In this document: positions 14,675 through 15,359 of the stretch, piece after piece | How positions within the stretch are numbered: the first letter of the stretch is position 1 | Layout: each line of letters starts with the position of its first letter | Assembly: GCF_024699075.1 (NCBI RefSeq) | Contig: NZ_JAILQF010000165.1 | Coordinates: forward strand, 1-15,359 | Direction of reading: 5' to 3' | Origin: Butyrivibrio sp. | Lineage (GTDB): Bacteria > Bacillota_A > Clostridia > Lachnospirales > Lachnospiraceae | DNA length: 15,359 bases | The notes under the pieces: generated by a model | Told to the model about the DNA's origin: nothing | The model's input: only the letters and a program-made list of their open reading frames with translations | The model's database searches: none | Translations under genes and position numbers: made by a program

Positions 14675-15359
14675 TTAAACATTCAATGAATTATTATCTG
14701 CTACGCTTTCTCTTTCTATATATTTAGAGGGTATTACTTTTTGAATAATTGGCTCACCTTTTATCGTCCTTATTAGATTGCACATCATGCTTCTTCCAAG
14801 TTCAAAGACCTGAGCATCAATTGTAGATATTGATGGTGTATAATACTTAGACGGCTGCGAATTATCACAACCAATTACAGATATATCTTTGGGAACTGTG
14901 TATCCGTTTCTATTAAGTTCACGTACAGCTCCAATTGCCATTAGGTCATTAACAGCCAGAATTGCTGTTGGCCTATCTTTCCTTTTTAATAATCTCTGAA
15001 TTGCCTCCACTCCGGCAGCCTCATCGGTAGTCTGCCTGTCATTGGAATCAACAATAAAATCGGGATTTATATTAAGATTATAAAGCTGGCATGCTTTTCT
15101 AAAACAATCCCAACGAGGATGATCCTCAGAAAGTTTGAGACCGCTTAGAAATCCGATCTTAGTATGCCCGTGCCTTACCAAAGAATTAAAAGCTTCATTG
15201 ATCCCCCTTTGATAGTCCACATCTACATGAAGGTCAGAAAATGTCACACAAGTTTTCAGATTCATCTTCTCCTGAATCTTCTTAGCTTCTACTGTGGTAA
15301 CTATTATTCCATCAAGACCTCTCGATGCAAGACCAATAGTATCTTCCTGATCTGTAAAA
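14675..15359 (-). CDS. LacI-family transcriptional regulator (5' end beyond window)
   Basis: The minus frame is open to the right edge, showing about 228 residues of the periplasmic-binding-protein-like effector domain. Typical LacI/GalR signatures are present: GLASRGLDGIIV, a DYQRGINEAFNSLVRHGHTKIGFLSG-type segment, PTAILAVNDLMAIGAV, GYTVPKDISVIGCDNSQ and a late FELGRSMM helix. The N-terminal helix-turn-helix lies outside the window. It is encoded just upstream of, and in the same direction as, the rhamnoside operon. It probably represses that operon through the palindrome at 14598-14611 until a sugar derived from the substrate binds. Confidence 0.92.
   Translation of the reverse strand, partial: FTDQEDTIGLASRGLDGIIVTTVEAKKIQEKMNLKTCVTFSDLHVDVDYQRGINEAFNSLVRHGHTKIGFLSGLKLSEDHPRWDCFRKACQLYNLNINPDFIVDSNDRQTTDEAAGVEAIQRLLKRKDRPTAILAVNDLMAIGAVRELNRNGYTVPKDISVIGCDNSQPSKYYTPSISTIDAQVFELGRSMMCNLIRTIKGEPIIQKVIPSKYIERESVADNNSLNV

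Overview
The window reads as chromosomal DNA of an AT-rich Gram-positive anaerobe, most likely a Lachnospiraceae-type Firmicute (Butyrivibrio/Roseburia-like). That placement is inferred from strong AGGAG ribosome sites, a lipoprotein sugar-binding protein, LacI control and the style of the carbohydrate genes; there is no rRNA or marker gene to prove it. Every gene I can support lies on the minus strand, so transcription runs from high to low coordinates. No tRNA, rRNA, CRISPR array or intact insertion sequence was seen.

Right part (about 15359 down to 5149): a glycan-uptake and degradation operon. A LacI-family regulator, cut by the right edge, is followed by a control region with a LacI-type palindrome. 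Then come a lipoprotein solute-binding protein, two ABC permeases, a GH78 alpha-L-rhamnosidase, a DUF5722 protein (probable clan-A-like glycosidase) and an MBL-fold hydrolase. From the first permease onward the genes are nearly contiguous (1-base overlap to 12-base gaps). The likely logic is import of a rhamnose-containing oligosaccharide, cytoplasmic trimming by the hydrolases, and induction through LacI. No transporter ATPase is encoded, so a shared one elsewhere is probable. The most unusual gene is the first permease: a MalF-type permease with an extra N-terminal membrane anchor and a probable seven-bladed beta-propeller predicted to lie outside the membrane.

Middle part (about 5148 down to 2960): a decayed accessory region. 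It holds a probable HEPN-domain fragment, a 36-bp near-identical direct repeat that encodes part of a tiny His/Cys-rich protein, and a cluster of hairpins. It also has a 43-aa gene with its own promoter and terminator, the frameshifted C-terminal end of a DUF3427 helicase, and a small membrane-protein ORF. HEPN and DUF3427 helicase genes are typical of defence islands.

Left part (2804 down to 1): an intact ABC/SMC-type ATPase gene overlapping an HNH endonuclease gene that runs off the left edge. This pair looks like a Septu (PtuA/PtuB)-type anti-phage module, without a visible retron reverse transcriptase. The window therefore joins a rhamnoside-utilisation operon to a partly degraded defence island.
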